Shown here piece after piece: positions 17,044-26,119 of a stretch of 64,000 nucleotides of DNA. How positions within the stretch are numbered: position 1 is the stretch's first letter; each line of letters starts with the position of its first letter. This DNA comes from Paracoccaceae bacterium (GTDB lineage: Bacteria; Pseudomonadota; Alphaproteobacteria; Rhodobacterales; Rhodobacteraceae), in the NCBI GenBank assembly GCA_023383015.1, contig JAHDXW010000020.1:25892-89891 (forward strand). Reading direction: 5' to 3'. A program made the position numbers and the translations under genes. Under the pieces are notes generated by a model. That model searched no databases. It was given only the letters and a program-made list of their open reading frames with translations, and had not been told where the DNA came from.

Positions 17044-18288
17044 ATGATGCCCGACCGCCCCTTCGCCCACTGGCCGTTCCACCCCGGGGCGCCGGGGGCG
17101 CGCGACTTCGCCGTTCTGTCGGGGATCGAGGCGGTCATCCGGGCGATCCAGGTCTCGGCGATGCCGGTGGCGATGTATGCCGCCTTCGGCGATGCCGGGA
17201 CGGTGTCGACGCTCTATTTCGCGGCCGGCGTCGTCTCGCTCCTGGCAGGGCTGCTTGTGCCGTGGGGAACTCGCGCCCTGCCGCGGCGCTGGATGTTCAC
17301 GGCCGGCGTGACGATGTTCCTTCTGGCGGCGGCGGCCGCGGTCGCGGGCGGCCGGCTGACGGCCGTGGCAGTGCTGCTGAACATGGTCGGCACGGTCACG
17401 GTGTTCGTCTGCCTGAACGCCTATGTGCTGGACAGCATCCCCCGTACCGAGCTGCCGCGCAGCGAATCGCTGCGGCTGTCCTACACTGCCCTGGCCTGGA
17501 CGGCCGGGCCGGTGACGGGCGTGGTGCTGTACGAGGCCTGGCCTCCCGCGCCCTTCCTTGTCGCGACCGTGGCCGCGCTGCTGCTGCTTGCGGCGTTCTG
17601 GTCCCTGCGGCTGGGCAACGGCCGGCTGATCGTTCGGGCGCGCGGGCCGGCGCCCAATCCGCTCGCCTATCTCGGCCGCTTCCTGGCCCAGCCGCGACTG
17701 GTGGCGGGCTGGTGGTTCGCCACGCTGCGGTCCTGCGGCTGGTGGGTGTTCGTGGTCTACCTGCCGATCTTTGCCATCGAGGCCGGGCTTGGCCCGCGGG
17801 TCGGCGGCGTGTGCCTGTCGCTGTCGAGCGCGCTGCTCTTCGCCGCGCCGCTGATGCAGCGGGCGATGCGCGGCCGGCCGGTCCGGGTCGCGGTGCGGCT
17901 GGGCTTCCTGAGCAGCGGCGTGCTGTTCGCGGCCGCAGCGCCGGCAGCCGGGCTGCCCTGGGCGGTGGTCGCCCTGCTGCTTGCGGCCGCCGCCGCGCTC
18001 GTCTTCCTGGACGTCTTCGGCGGGCTGCCCTTCCTGATGGCGGTCAAACCCTCGGAGCGGACCGAGATGGCTGCGATCTACTCCAGCTTCCGCGACGCCT
18101 CGAACGTGCTGACGCCGGGGGTGGCGGGGGCGCTGCTCCTGGTTGCGCCCCTGCCGGCGGTGTTCGCGGCGGCAGCGGCGGGGCTCCTGTCGGCCTGGGT
18201 TCTGGCGGGACGGCTGCACCCGCGGCTTGGCGCGCCCCGGCGCGACCGGCCGCGGGCCGCAGCCCCGCCTGCCGACGCCGTGGCCTGA
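17044..18288 (+). CDS. MFS transporter
   Basis: A major facilitator superfamily protein of 414 residues with about twelve hydrophobic segments in two halves, separated by a basic central loop (LGNGRLIVRARGPAPNPLAYLGRFL). Start choice is between ATG at 17044 and the next codon, 17047; the frame extends further upstream without family similarity. No substrate motif was recognised; the C-terminal half has PSERTEMAAIYSSFRDASNVLTPG, seen in drug/metabolite MFS exporters of alphaproteobacteria. It follows recO by about 100 bases on the same strand. Confidence 0.8.
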   Translation: MMPDRPFAHWPFHPGAPGARDFAVLSGIEAVIRAIQVSAMPVAMYAAFGDAGTVSTLYFAAGVVSLLAGLLVPWGTRALPRRWMFTAGVTMFLLAAAAAVAGGRLTAVAVLLNMVGTVTVFVCLNAYVLDSIPRTELPRSESLRLSYTALAWTAGPVTGVVLYEAWPPAPFLVATVAALLLLAAFWSLRLGNGRLIVRARGPAPNPLAYLGRFLAQPRLVAGWWFATLRSCGWWVFVVYLPIFAIEAGLGPRVGGVCLSLSSALLFAAPLMQRAMRGRPVRVAVRLGFLSSGVLFAAAAPAAGLPWAVVALLLAAAAALVFLDVFGGLPFLMAVKPSERTEMAAIYSSFRDASNVLTPGVAGALLLVAPLPAVFAAAAAGLLSAWVLAGRLHPRLGAPRRDRPRAAAPPADAVA

Positions 18289-18306
18289 CGGGCGGCAGCG
18301 CGTGCC

Positions 18307-20826
18307 TCAGCGCCCGGCCAGCCGGTCGGCCAGCACGCGCTCCACCGCCGAGCGGTCAAGTCCGCGGCGGGTGGCGTTCTCGACCACCTCGCTGCGCAGT
18401 TCCGGCCACCGCCGCAGGAGGGCGAAGAAGCGCGATTCGTCCAGCCGCAGCAGCGTCGCGTGGGTGATCGCGCGGACATTGCCGCGCCGCACACGACTGC
18501 CGGTCAGGAGCGCGAGCTCGCCGAACATCTCGTCCGGACCGAGCGGCTGGCGCTGGCCCGCGATCTCGAGTTCGAGGGCCCCCGAGGCGACGAAATACAC
18601 CGCCCCCGCGGTGGTTCCCTTGCGGACGACCAGTTCGCCGGGGTCGGCATAGACGGTCTGCAGCCCGCGGGCGAGGCGCCGGCGGGCGACCTCCGACAGG
18701 CTGGCGAACAGCGGGAATGCCGCCACCATCTCGTCCTTCTGCCGCTCGAGGTCGAGCCGCGGCCGGGCCTCGACCCCGCGCCGGCGGGCGTTCACGTCAC
18801 GCATCAGCGCGGCATAGAGATCGGCGCCGATCAGCCCGTCGTCGCGGCTGGCGGCGATCTCGCGCTCCTCGAGCCGCAGCGCGGTGCGGCGGATGAAGCG
18901 CCGCTCGATCTCTTCGGCGAAGCCGGGGTACTGCAGCCGCATGCCGGCGATCTCGCGCTCGGTCTCCTCCTCGCGGCGGGTCAGCACCTCGTGCAGGATG
19001 TCGGCCACCCGCCGGCCGTGGATGCGCAGGATCCGGCTGTCGACGAAATCATGCAGGTCGCGCAGGATCATCCGGGTGATGATCAGCGTCTCGAAGCGGT
19101 CTGCGACGCGGCGGGCAAGCGGGCGCGACAGGCGGAGGCGCCGGTGCAGGAAGGTGGCAAGCGCGTGCCCCCGGCCGTAGGCAAGCGCGTCGCGTGCCGC
19201 CTGGCGGTAGGCGCTGCGCCCGACGATCCGCGTGCCTTCGATCAGCCGGTCGGCGGCGGCAAGCATGCGCGTCATCAGCGCCGCCGGGATCGTGCCCTCG
19301 CGGAAGCCGTCGAGCACCATCTCGCGCTCGCGCCCCGCAAGCGTGACAAGCCCCAGGGTCAGGCGGTCGCGGTCGAGGATCTCCGTGCCTTCCTCGGCAT
19401 GCGCCACCGCCCGGTCGAGGCGTTCGGCGAAGCGCTTGGCCTCGGAGCGGACCGTCTCGCGGGTAAGCGCGTAGCGCCCGGCCACCTCGGCCACCACCGC
19501 GCGCACTGTCTGCAGGGCCACCGCCACGACCTGCGACTGCAGCGCCGCCTCGAGCGGGGGCGGGCGGTCGATTCCGGTCAGTCGGATCATGGCGCGCAGT
19601 GTCGTTCCCTGCACGAGCAGCGTGAAGAGGGTGAAGCCGGTCGCCACCACCACCACGAGGCGCTGCGCGTCGGGTGCGACCCTGGGGTTCTCGGACACCG
19701 CCAGCGCCAGGGCCAGCGTCACCGCGCCGCGCAGCCCGCCCCACAGGATGACCGCCTTGTAGGCCGGGCTGATCTCGGGAGAGACGCGCGCCATCCGCAT
19801 CAGCGGCAGCAGGCCGAACAGGATCAGCGCCCGCGCGGCGAAGGCGGCCGTCACGGTCACGCCGACGATCCCGGCATCGCGCCAGGTCAGCCCGTCAAGC
19901 AGCCGCGGGACCAGCAGCGCGGCCAGCAGGAACACCAGCGACCCCGCCCAGTGCGCCAGCAGATCCCAGGTGTCGCGCAGGTACTTCCACTGGTCCGGCG
20001 GAAGCCGGGCGGGGCCGGCGAGGTTCAGCGTCATGCCCGCTGCCACCACCGCGATGACCCCCGAGGCGCCGACCGCCCGCTCGGCGGTGATGAAGGCGAT
20101 GTAGGGCAGCGCCACCGACACCGACACCTGCGCGAGTGGCTGGCCGCGCAGCCAGTCGGCAAGCGCCACGATGCCCGCGGCGATGGCGATGCCGGTCAGA
20201 GCGCCGCCCGCCAGGGTCATTACGAAGGCAAGCCAGGGAAGCGACGGTTCCTCCAGCCCCGGGACGACCAGGGCAAGAAAGAGCCCGAAGAGAGCGATGG
20301 CGGCGGCATCGTTGAGCAGGCTCTCGCCTTCGATGAGCCGCGCCAGCCGCGCCGGCGCCCCGATCTCGCGGAAGATCGCCACCACCGCCGAAGGGTCGGT
20401 GGTGGCCACGATCGCCCCGGCCATCAGGCAGACGACAAGCGGCTGGGCGGCCACCGGCATCAGCGCCGCGCCGATCACGAAGGTCGCAACGACAACCGCC
20501 AGCACCGCCATCACCAGGATCGGCACCCAGTCGTCGAGCATCCGCCGCAGATCCAGCGTCAGCGCGACCTGGAAGAGGAGCGTCGGCAGGAAGACGTAGA
20601 GGAAGACCTGGCTCGAGATCGGCAGGCCGAGGATCGACAGCGCCAGCGGGTTGAGCGCATCGGTGAGGTCGGTCGCGAGGAAGAATCCTGCGCCTGCGCC
20701 GATCATGATCCCGAGGAGCGCGAGCACGACCGCGAACGGCAGCCGCACAAGTTCGGACAGCGGCTGGGCCAGCCCGACAACCACGAACAGCCCGGCAAGA
20801 ACACTGAGGAAGACGACGAGATCCAT
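18307..20826 (-). CDS. CPA1-family cation:proton antiporter with cyclic-nucleotide-binding domain
   Basis: An 839-residue Na+(K+)/H+ antiporter. Residues about 1-410 form some 12-13 membrane helices with the CPA1 motifs ATTDPSAVVAIFREIGAP and GESLLND. Residues about 430-680 are a long charged helical cytoplasmic region. The last 130 residues are a cyclic-nucleotide-binding domain (VRKGTTAGAVYFVASGALELE, GPDEMFGELALLTGSRVRRGNVRA). This architecture resembles plant SOS1 and sperm NHE more than short bacterial NhaP. Control by a cyclic nucleotide is an inference from the domain. Confidence 0.88.
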   Translation of the reverse strand: MDLVVFLSVLAGLFVVVGLAQPLSELVRLPFAVVLALLGIMIGAGAGFFLATDLTDALNPLALSILGLPISSQVFLYVFLPTLLFQVALTLDLRRMLDDWVPILVMAVLAVVVATFVIGAALMPVAAQPLVVCLMAGAIVATTDPSAVVAIFREIGAPARLARLIEGESLLNDAAAIALFGLFLALVVPGLEEPSLPWLAFVMTLAGGALTGIAIAAGIVALADWLRGQPLAQVSVSVALPYIAFITAERAVGASGVIAVVAAGMTLNLAGPARLPPDQWKYLRDTWDLLAHWAGSLVFLLAALLVPRLLDGLTWRDAGIVGVTVTAAFAARALILFGLLPLMRMARVSPEISPAYKAVILWGGLRGAVTLALALAVSENPRVAPDAQRLVVVVATGFTLFTLLVQGTTLRAMIRLTGIDRPPPLEAALQSQVVAVALQTVRAVVAEVAGRYALTRETVRSEAKRFAERLDRAVAHAEEGTEILDRDRLTLGLVTLAGREREMVLDGFREGTIPAALMTRMLAAADRLIEGTRIVGRSAYRQAARDALAYGRGHALATFLHRRLRLSRPLARRVADRFETLIITRMILRDLHDFVDSRILRIHGRRVADILHEVLTRREEETEREIAGMRLQYPGFAEEIERRFIRRTALRLEEREIAASRDDGLIGADLYAALMRDVNARRRGVEARPRLDLERQKDEMVAAFPLFASLSEVARRRLARGLQTVYADPGELVVRKGTTAGAVYFVASGALELEIAGQRQPLGPDEMFGELALLTGSRVRRGNVRAITHATLLRLDESRFFALLRRWPELRSEVVENATRRGLDRSAVERVLADRLAGR

Positions 20827-20883
20827 CCCGACCCGTTGCCATGGCGAGGCAATCGCGTAAAGGCCCGGCAGCGGACGCCGCCG

Positions 20884-20897
20884 GACCCGCGTGGGTC
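20884..20897 (-). terminator. Small hairpin between mepK and the antiporter gene
   Basis: GACCC (20884-20888) and GGGTC (20893-20897) with a 4-base loop lie 12 bases past the mepK stop. No T-run follows; only a weak terminator or pause site. Confidence 0.2.
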
Positions 20898-20909
20898 AGC
20901 CGACGGGCC

Positions 20910-21479
20910 TCAGCCGTTCCAGCTGCGGATCGGCCCGCAGTCCATGTGGACGAAGTTCGAACGCGCGTAGCGCCCGACGCCGCCGGCGGCGCAGGCCAAG
21001 GCTGCCTGGGCCATCTGCGACACGCTGCGCGAGCGCAGCCGGAGATCGGCCGCCTGGCCGCGCATGTGCAGCGAATCCCGCGCTACCCCGCGCGACTGTC
21101 GGCGCAGCGCCGCGTTGGTCTCGGGCGAACGGTAGCCCGACAGCAGCGTGTAGGGTTCACCGGCATCCAGCAGACGGTGCGATGCAGCCATGATGTCAAG
21201 CGTCCGGGTGTCGATCCGCGCGACCTTGCTGTTGCGGAAGTCGCGCATGAAATGGTTGATCGCGCGCAGTGCCTCGGGGATGTACTGGCCGTCGATCCAG
21301 TACAGCATGTCGATGCTCTCGCCGGTTCGGCCCGAGTACATCCGGATGCGTCGGATGTCGCCCGCACCGCGCAGGATTCCGAAGGCGTTGCCGCCGGTCG
21401 GCGCCGCGAAGATGGCGGTGGCGGCAAAGATGCCCAGCAGGCTGCGTCGCGTCAGGCGGTTGGTGTCGTCGTCCGTCAT
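20910..21479 (-). CDS. DUF882/M15-fold murein endopeptidase, MepK (YcbK)-like
   Basis: A 189-residue exported protein of the YcbK/MepK family, whose E. coli member cleaves peptidoglycan crosslinks. The N-terminus has a twin-arginine signal (TRRSLLG, then FAATAIFAAP). Zinc-ligand motifs of the LAS fold are visible: SLHMRGQAADLR (His and Asp) and FVHMDCGPIR (HxD), with SGYRSPETNAALR before them. It is divergent from the L,D-transpeptidase gene; in E. coli ycbB and ycbK are also neighbours, linking 3-3 crosslink formation and cutting. Confidence 0.88.
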   Translation of the reverse strand: MTDDDTNRLTRRSLLGIFAATAIFAAPTGGNAFGILRGAGDIRRIRMYSGRTGESIDMLYWIDGQYIPEALRAINHFMRDFRNSKVARIDTRTLDIMAASHRLLDAGEPYTLLSGYRSPETNAALRRQSRGVARDSLHMRGQAADLRLRSRSVSQMAQAALACAAGGVGRYARSNFVHMDCGPIRSWNG

Positions 21480-21795
21480 GCCAGTCTGCCTGTCCCGGGC
21501 TCTACCCGCCTGTGCCGCGGGTTACGATCACATCTGCCGTGTAACGACACTTTTATGTCACAGGAGTTTCGTGCTGGTAACCCGGCGTGATCGGCCACGA
21601 GGGTCGCGGGGGGCAGGTCGGCGGAATCTCGCGCAACTCGGCGGGCTGCCACCGCCGGCTGCCGCAGGCGCCGCGTTGCGGATTGGCGACAGCGGCGCGC
21701 ACAAATCGGGGCTTGCGATCCGAGCTTGAACCATGATCCGCGACTCGGCATTCAAAGGGCTGATAAGCTGGGGAAGATTCGCCCGGAGATCGAGA
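21480..21795. other. 316-base divergent intergenic region between mepK and ldtD
   Basis: No gene was found. The half next to mepK holds an 8-base inverted repeat CGGGTTAC (21518-21525) / GTAACCCG (21577-21584), a further GTAAC at 21541-21545, and a small palindrome GACA-N6-TGTC (21546-21559) in an AT-richer patch. These are plausible operator elements. The half next to ldtD shows no clear promoter; an in-frame ATG at 21733 could extend ldtD by 21 codons. Confidence 0.4.
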
Positions 21796-23412
21796 ATGCC
21801 GCTGCCTGCGCCCGTTCTGCCTGCCCGTCCTGCACTGTTGCTGTTGTCCGTCATGCTGGCCCTGGTGCTGGCGCTTGCGCCGACCCCCGGCCGGGCGGAG
21901 TCCCTCGCGTTCCGGCAGGCCGTGGCCGAGGCGGTGGCCGAGGACGCCACGCTGGCCGACTTCTACCGGGCCCGGGAGTATGCCCCGCTGTGGACCGGGG
22001 CCGGGGATGCAGAACGCCGCGCGGCGCTGCTCGCGGCGCTCGATGCCGCGCCCGCGCACGGCCTTCCGTCCGCGCGCTACGATGCCGAGGGGCTGCGCGC
22101 GGCGTTCCGTGCGGCAGGCAGCGAACGGGCGCGGGGGCTTCTCGAGGTGGCAGTGAGCCGGGCGTTCCTGACCTACGGGCGCGATGTCGCCTCGGGGGCG
22201 CTCGAACCCGTTCAGATCGACGCGGCGATGGTGCGCGAGGTGGCGCGCCCCGACCCGTCGGCGCTGCTGGCCGGCATCGCGGCGGCCGAGCCGCGGGCCT
22301 TCCTGCGGGCACTGCCACCGCAGACGGCCGAGTATGCGGCGCTGATGGCGGCGCGCTTCGCGCTGGCGCGGGCGGCCGCGGCCGGCGCCTGGGGCCCGCA
22401 GGTTCCGGCGCGGGCGGCATTGCAGCCGGGCGACAGCGGCGCGGCGGTGATCGCCTTGCGCGACCGGATGATGGCGATGGGCTGGCTCGGGCGGTCGTCG
22501 GCGGCCGCGTATGACGACGCCCTTGGCGAGGCGGTGCGCGCCTTCCAGGCCGCCCACGGGCTGCAGCCCGACGGGGTTGCCGGACCGGCCACGCTGGCGG
22601 CGATCAACGAGGGGCCGGAAGCGCGGCTGCGCGCCGTGACGGTGGCGCTGGAGCGGGCGCGCTGGATGAACTTCGACCGCGGCACCCGGCACATCTGGGT
22701 CAACCTGACCGATTTCTCGACGCATATTGTCGACGACGGGCGGGTGACCTTCTCCACGCGGTCAGTGATCGGCCAGTCGGATTCGGCCCGCCAGACCCCC
22801 GAGTTCTCGGACCGCATGTCATACATGGTCCTGAACCCGAGCTGGACGGTGCCGCGATCGATCATCGCGCGCGACTACCTTCCCCAGCTCCAGCGCAACC
22901 CCAATGCCGTGAGTCACCTGCAGGTGGTGGATTCGAGCGGCCGGGTGGTCAGCCGCAGCGCCGTCAACTTCGCGGCCTACTCGGCGCGCACCTTTCCGTT
23001 CAACCTGCGCCAGGCGCCGGGACCGTCGAACGCGCTGGGCGAGGTGAAGTTCATGTTCCCCAACCGCCACGCCATCTACCTGCACGACACGCCGCAGCGC
23101 AGCCTGTTCGCGCGCGACGTGCGGGCGTTCTCGAACGGCTGCATCCGGCTGAACGACCCCCAGGAGTTCGCATTTGCCCTGCTGGCGCTGCAGAGCGACG
23201 ACCCCCGCGGCACCTATCAGCGCATCCTGCGCACCGGCAACGAGACGCGCGTGAATCTTAACGAGCCGGTGCCGATCCACATCGTCTATGCCACGGCCTT
23301 CCTCGGGCCGCGCGGCGAGATGCAGTTCCGCCGCGACGTCTACGGCCGCGACACCAAGGTGTTCGAGGCGTTGGTGAAGGCGGGGGTGGTGCTTTCGCCC
23401 GAGGCCGGCTAA
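21796..23412 (+). CDS. L,D-transpeptidase, YcbB/LdtD type
   Basis: A 538-residue periplasmic L,D-transpeptidase that forms 3-3 crosslinks in peptidoglycan. After a signal peptide (PALLLLSVMLALVLALAPTPGRA) come the scaffold region, a peptidoglycan-binding domain (LRDRMMAMGWLGR...VRAFQAAHGLQPDGVAGPATLAAI, about 225-270) and the YkuD catalytic domain with HDTPQRSLFARDVRAFSNGC and SNGCIRLNDP carrying the catalytic Cys. The start at 21796 has GGAG 8 bases upstream and puts the signal peptide at the N-terminus; 21733 is an alternative. Divergent from mepK. Confidence 0.9.
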   Translation: MPLPAPVLPARPALLLLSVMLALVLALAPTPGRAESLAFRQAVAEAVAEDATLADFYRAREYAPLWTGAGDAERRAALLAALDAAPAHGLPSARYDAEGLRAAFRAAGSERARGLLEVAVSRAFLTYGRDVASGALEPVQIDAAMVREVARPDPSALLAGIAAAEPRAFLRALPPQTAEYAALMAARFALARAAAAGAWGPQVPARAALQPGDSGAAVIALRDRMMAMGWLGRSSAAAYDDALGEAVRAFQAAHGLQPDGVAGPATLAAINEGPEARLRAVTVALERARWMNFDRGTRHIWVNLTDFSTHIVDDGRVTFSTRSVIGQSDSARQTPEFSDRMSYMVLNPSWTVPRSIIARDYLPQLQRNPNAVSHLQVVDSSGRVVSRSAVNFAAYSARTFPFNLRQAPGPSNALGEVKFMFPNRHAIYLHDTPQRSLFARDVRAFSNGCIRLNDPQEFAFALLALQSDDPRGTYQRILRTGNETRVNLNEPVPIHIVYATAFLGPRGEMQFRRDVYGRDTKVFEALVKAGVVLSPEAG

Positions 23413-23459
23413 GCCGCCGGCGGGGCGGCAGAGGGGCCGCCGGCAGGGCGGAGGCGGGC

Positions 23460-24548
23460 GTGCACCGGCTTGACGAGATCGCCGCGGCGATCGGGGCGCG
23501 GCTTGAGGGGCGGGGCGACCTGTCGATCCGCCGCGCCGCCGAGCCGGCCGACGCGGGGCCCGAGGATCTCGCGCTGGCCGCCGACCCTCGCTATGCGGCG
23601 GAGCTTGCGCGCGGTCGCGCGCGCGCGGCGCTGCTGTGGGAGGGGGCCGACTGGCAGGCGCTGGGGCTCGAGGCTGCACTCCTGGTACGCCGCCCGCGCT
23701 ATGCCCTTGCAGCCCTGAGCCGGCGCCTGGACCAGGGCCCCGGGATCGGCCCCGGCATCCATCCCGCGGCAATCGTCGACCCTGCCGCGACGGTCGGCGA
23801 GGATGCCGCGATCGGACCCTTCGCGGTGATCGGCGCCGGCGTCGTGCTGGGCCCCGGGGCGCGGATCGGGCCGCATGTGACGGTCGGCGCGGGTACGCGG
23901 ATCGGTTCGGACGTGCTGTTGCACGCGGGCGTGCGGATCGCCGCCGGGGTCGTCATCGGCGACCGGTTCATCGCCCAGCCGAACGCCGTGGTCGGCGGCG
24001 ACGGGTTCTCCTTCGTCACGCCCGAGCGTTCGCGCGTCGAGGCCGCGCGCGCCACCCTCGCGGACGGGGCAGAGGCCGCGCCGCAGGCCTGGGCGCGCAT
24101 TCACTCGCTGGGCGGGGTGCGCATCGGAGACGATGTCGAGCTTGGCGCGCTCAGCGCCATCGACCGCGGCACCAACCGCGACACCGTCGTGGGCCGTGGC
24201 ACCAACATCGACAACCTCGTGCAGATCGGCCACAACTGCATCATCGGCCGCGACTGCATGTTCTGCGGAAACGTCGGCATCTCGGGCTCGGTCAGCATCG
24301 GCGACCGGGTGGTCCTGGGCGGCAAGGTGGGCGTGGGCGACCATGTCTTCATCGGCGACGACGTGGTCGCCGGCGGCGGCACGCGGATCCGCACCAACGT
24401 GCCGAAGGGCAGGGTGATCCTCGGAGATCCGGCGGTGAAGATGGAGACGCAGCTGGCCATCAACAAGGCGCTGCGCCGGCTGCCGCGGTTCATGGAGCGG
24501 GTGGCGCACGGCAACAAGGCCGTTCCCAAGGAAGACGACAGCGAGTAG
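23460..24548 (+). CDS. lpxD: UDP-3-O-acyl-glucosamine N-acyltransferase
   Basis: LpxD adds the second, amide-linked 3-hydroxyacyl chain in lipid A synthesis. The 362-residue protein has the N-terminal uridine-binding domain (HRLDEIAAAIGARLEG) and a long left-handed beta-helix of hexapeptide repeats from about residue 95, with the catalytic His in NLVQIGHNCIIG. It starts at GTG, 48 bases after the L,D-transpeptidase, and is followed by an acyl carrier protein and ketosynthase on the same strand. Confidence 0.95.
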   Translation: MHRLDEIAAAIGARLEGRGDLSIRRAAEPADAGPEDLALAADPRYAAELARGRARAALLWEGADWQALGLEAALLVRRPRYALAALSRRLDQGPGIGPGIHPAAIVDPAATVGEDAAIGPFAVIGAGVVLGPGARIGPHVTVGAGTRIGSDVLLHAGVRIAAGVVIGDRFIAQPNAVVGGDGFSFVTPERSRVEAARATLADGAEAAPQAWARIHSLGGVRIGDDVELGALSAIDRGTNRDTVVGRGTNIDNLVQIGHNCIIGRDCMFCGNVGISGSVSIGDRVVLGGKVGVGDHVFIGDDVVAGGGTRIRTNVPKGRVILGDPAVKMETQLAINKALRRLPRFMERVAHGNKAVPKEDDSE

Positions 24549-24581
24549 ACAGCGCGTCGAAGACAGACGGGGGAAGCGGCC

Positions 24582-24854
24582 ATGGCCGACAGCGTGCGCG
24601 AGCGGGTGATCGCCATCATCGCCGAACAGGCGGTGCTGGATGTCGCCGATGTCAGGCCTGAGGCGACGCTGCAGGATCTCGGGATCGATTCGCTCGGGCT
24701 GGTGGAATCGATCTTCGCCATCGAGGAGGCCTTCGACATCACCGTGCCGTTCAACGCCAACGACCCCGCGCAGAACGCGGCCTTCGACATCTCATCGGTG
24801 AAGGCGATCATCGCCGCGGTGGAACGGCTCGTGGCCGAGCAGAAGGGCGCATGA
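24582..24854 (+). CDS. Acyl carrier protein (specialised paralogue)
   Basis: A 90-residue acyl carrier protein with the phosphopantetheine serine Ser37 in LGIDSLGLVE. It differs from housekeeping AcpP by the segment PFNANDPAQNAAFDISSVKAI, reminiscent of NodF-like carriers. GGGGGAAG precedes the ATG. Its stop overlaps the downstream ketosynthase ATG by 4 bases. Position after lpxD suggests it serves a special fatty acid for lipid A or another envelope lipid; that link is inferred from context only. Confidence 0.88.
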   Translation: MADSVRERVIAIIAEQAVLDVADVRPEATLQDLGIDSLGLVESIFAIEEAFDITVPFNANDPAQNAAFDISSVKAIIAAVERLVAEQKGA

Positions 24855-26062
24855 GGCGCGTTGCCATCACCGGGGCCGGCACGATCAACGCGCTGGCCCA
24901 TGGTGTCGACGGCACCTTTGCCGCCTTCCGGGCCGGACGCTGCGGGATCACCGAACTTTCGGTCCGCGATGTCGAGCGGCTGTCGGTGCGCATCGGCGGG
25001 CAGGTCCACGACTGGGACGAAACCCGCCACTTCAACCGCCAGCAGATCGTCCTCTACGACCGCTTCACCCAGTTCACGCTGCTCGCGGCGCGCCAGGCCG
25101 TGGCGCAGTCGGGGCTCGACTTCGCCGACGATCATCTCGGCGCCGAGTCGGGCGTCGTGCTGGGTACCGCCGGCGGGGGCGTGAACACCTGGGACGAGAA
25201 CTACCGCAGCGTCTACGAGGAGAAGAAGAACCGGGTCCACCCGTTCGTCGTGCCGAAGCTCATGAACAACGCCGCCGCCAGCCATCTGTCAATGGAGTAC
25301 GGCCTGCGCGGTCCGGGCTTCACCGTGGCGACCGCCTGCGCCTCGTCCAACCACGCCATGGGCCTCGCCTTCCAGATGATCCGCGCCGGCATGGCGACGG
25401 CGGTGCTGACGGGCGGATCGGAATCGATGCTGTGCTTCGGCGGCGTCAAGGCCTGGGAAGGGCTGCGGGTGATGTCCAAGACCGCATGCCGGCCGTTCTC
25501 GGCCAACCGCGACGGCATGGTCCAGGGCGAGGGGGCGGCCGTGTTCGTGTTCGAGGAGTACGAGCACGCGCGCGCCCGCGGCGCCGACATCCTGGCCGAG
25601 GTCGCGGGCTTCGCCATGTCCTCGGATGCTGCCGACATCGTGATGCCGAACAAGCAGGGAGCGGCGCGGGCGATGGCCGGGGCGCTGAGGGATGCCGGCC
25701 TGCCGCCCGAGGCGGTGGGCTACATCAACGCCCATGGCACCGGAACGGCAGCCAACGACAAGACCGAGTGCGCCGCGGTCGCGGACGTGTTCGGCCAGCA
25801 TGCCGACCGGCTGATGATCTCGTCGACCAAGTCGATGCACGGCCATCTCATCGGCGGCACCGGCGCGGTCGAGCTGCTCGCCTGCCTGATGGCGCTGCGC
25901 GAGGGGGTGATCGCGCCGACCATCGGCTACGAGGAGCCCGACCCCGAATGTGCCCTCGACGTGGTTCCGAACACCGCGCGGGAGGCCCGGGTCGAGGTGG
26001 CGCTGTCCAACGCCTTCGCCTTCGGCGGCTTTAACGCCGTGATCGCCCTGCGGCGGGTCTGA
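24851..26062 (+). CDS. Beta-ketoacyl-ACP synthase II (FabF/NodE-like)
   Basis: A 403-residue elongating ketosynthase with the catalytic triad Cys163 (TACASS), His295 (NAHGTGT) and His332 with Lys327 (STKSMHGHLIG). It is translationally coupled to the preceding acyl carrier protein by an ATGA overlap, the same pairing as NodF-NodE in rhizobia. It probably makes a particular chain on that carrier rather than bulk fatty acids. No dehydratase or reductase is adjacent, so the cycle would borrow housekeeping enzymes. Confidence 0.88.
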   Translation: MRRVAITGAGTINALAHGVDGTFAAFRAGRCGITELSVRDVERLSVRIGGQVHDWDETRHFNRQQIVLYDRFTQFTLLAARQAVAQSGLDFADDHLGAESGVVLGTAGGGVNTWDENYRSVYEEKKNRVHPFVVPKLMNNAAASHLSMEYGLRGPGFTVATACASSNHAMGLAFQMIRAGMATAVLTGGSESMLCFGGVKAWEGLRVMSKTACRPFSANRDGMVQGEGAAVFVFEEYEHARARGADILAEVAGFAMSSDAADIVMPNKQGAARAMAGALRDAGLPPEAVGYINAHGTGTAANDKTECAAVADVFGQHADRLMISSTKSMHGHLIGGTGAVELLACLMALREGVIAPTIGYEEPDPECALDVVPNTAREARVEVALSNAFAFGGFNAVIALRRV

Positions 26063-26119
26063 CCGCCGGGTCGACCGCCCGCGTCAGGCAGGGGCGGGGA
26101 CGCGGGGCGTGCGTGGCTA

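Noticed and set aside
16723..18219. 498-codon minus-strand open frame over recO/MFS
   Set aside because: Repeated Arg/Gln/His-rich shadow translation; the plus-strand MFS protein has clear membrane segments.
18460..20970. 836-codon plus-strand open frame over the antiporter gene
   Set aside because: Low-complexity His/Arg/Gly-rich translation with no family features; the minus-strand antiporter explains the region.
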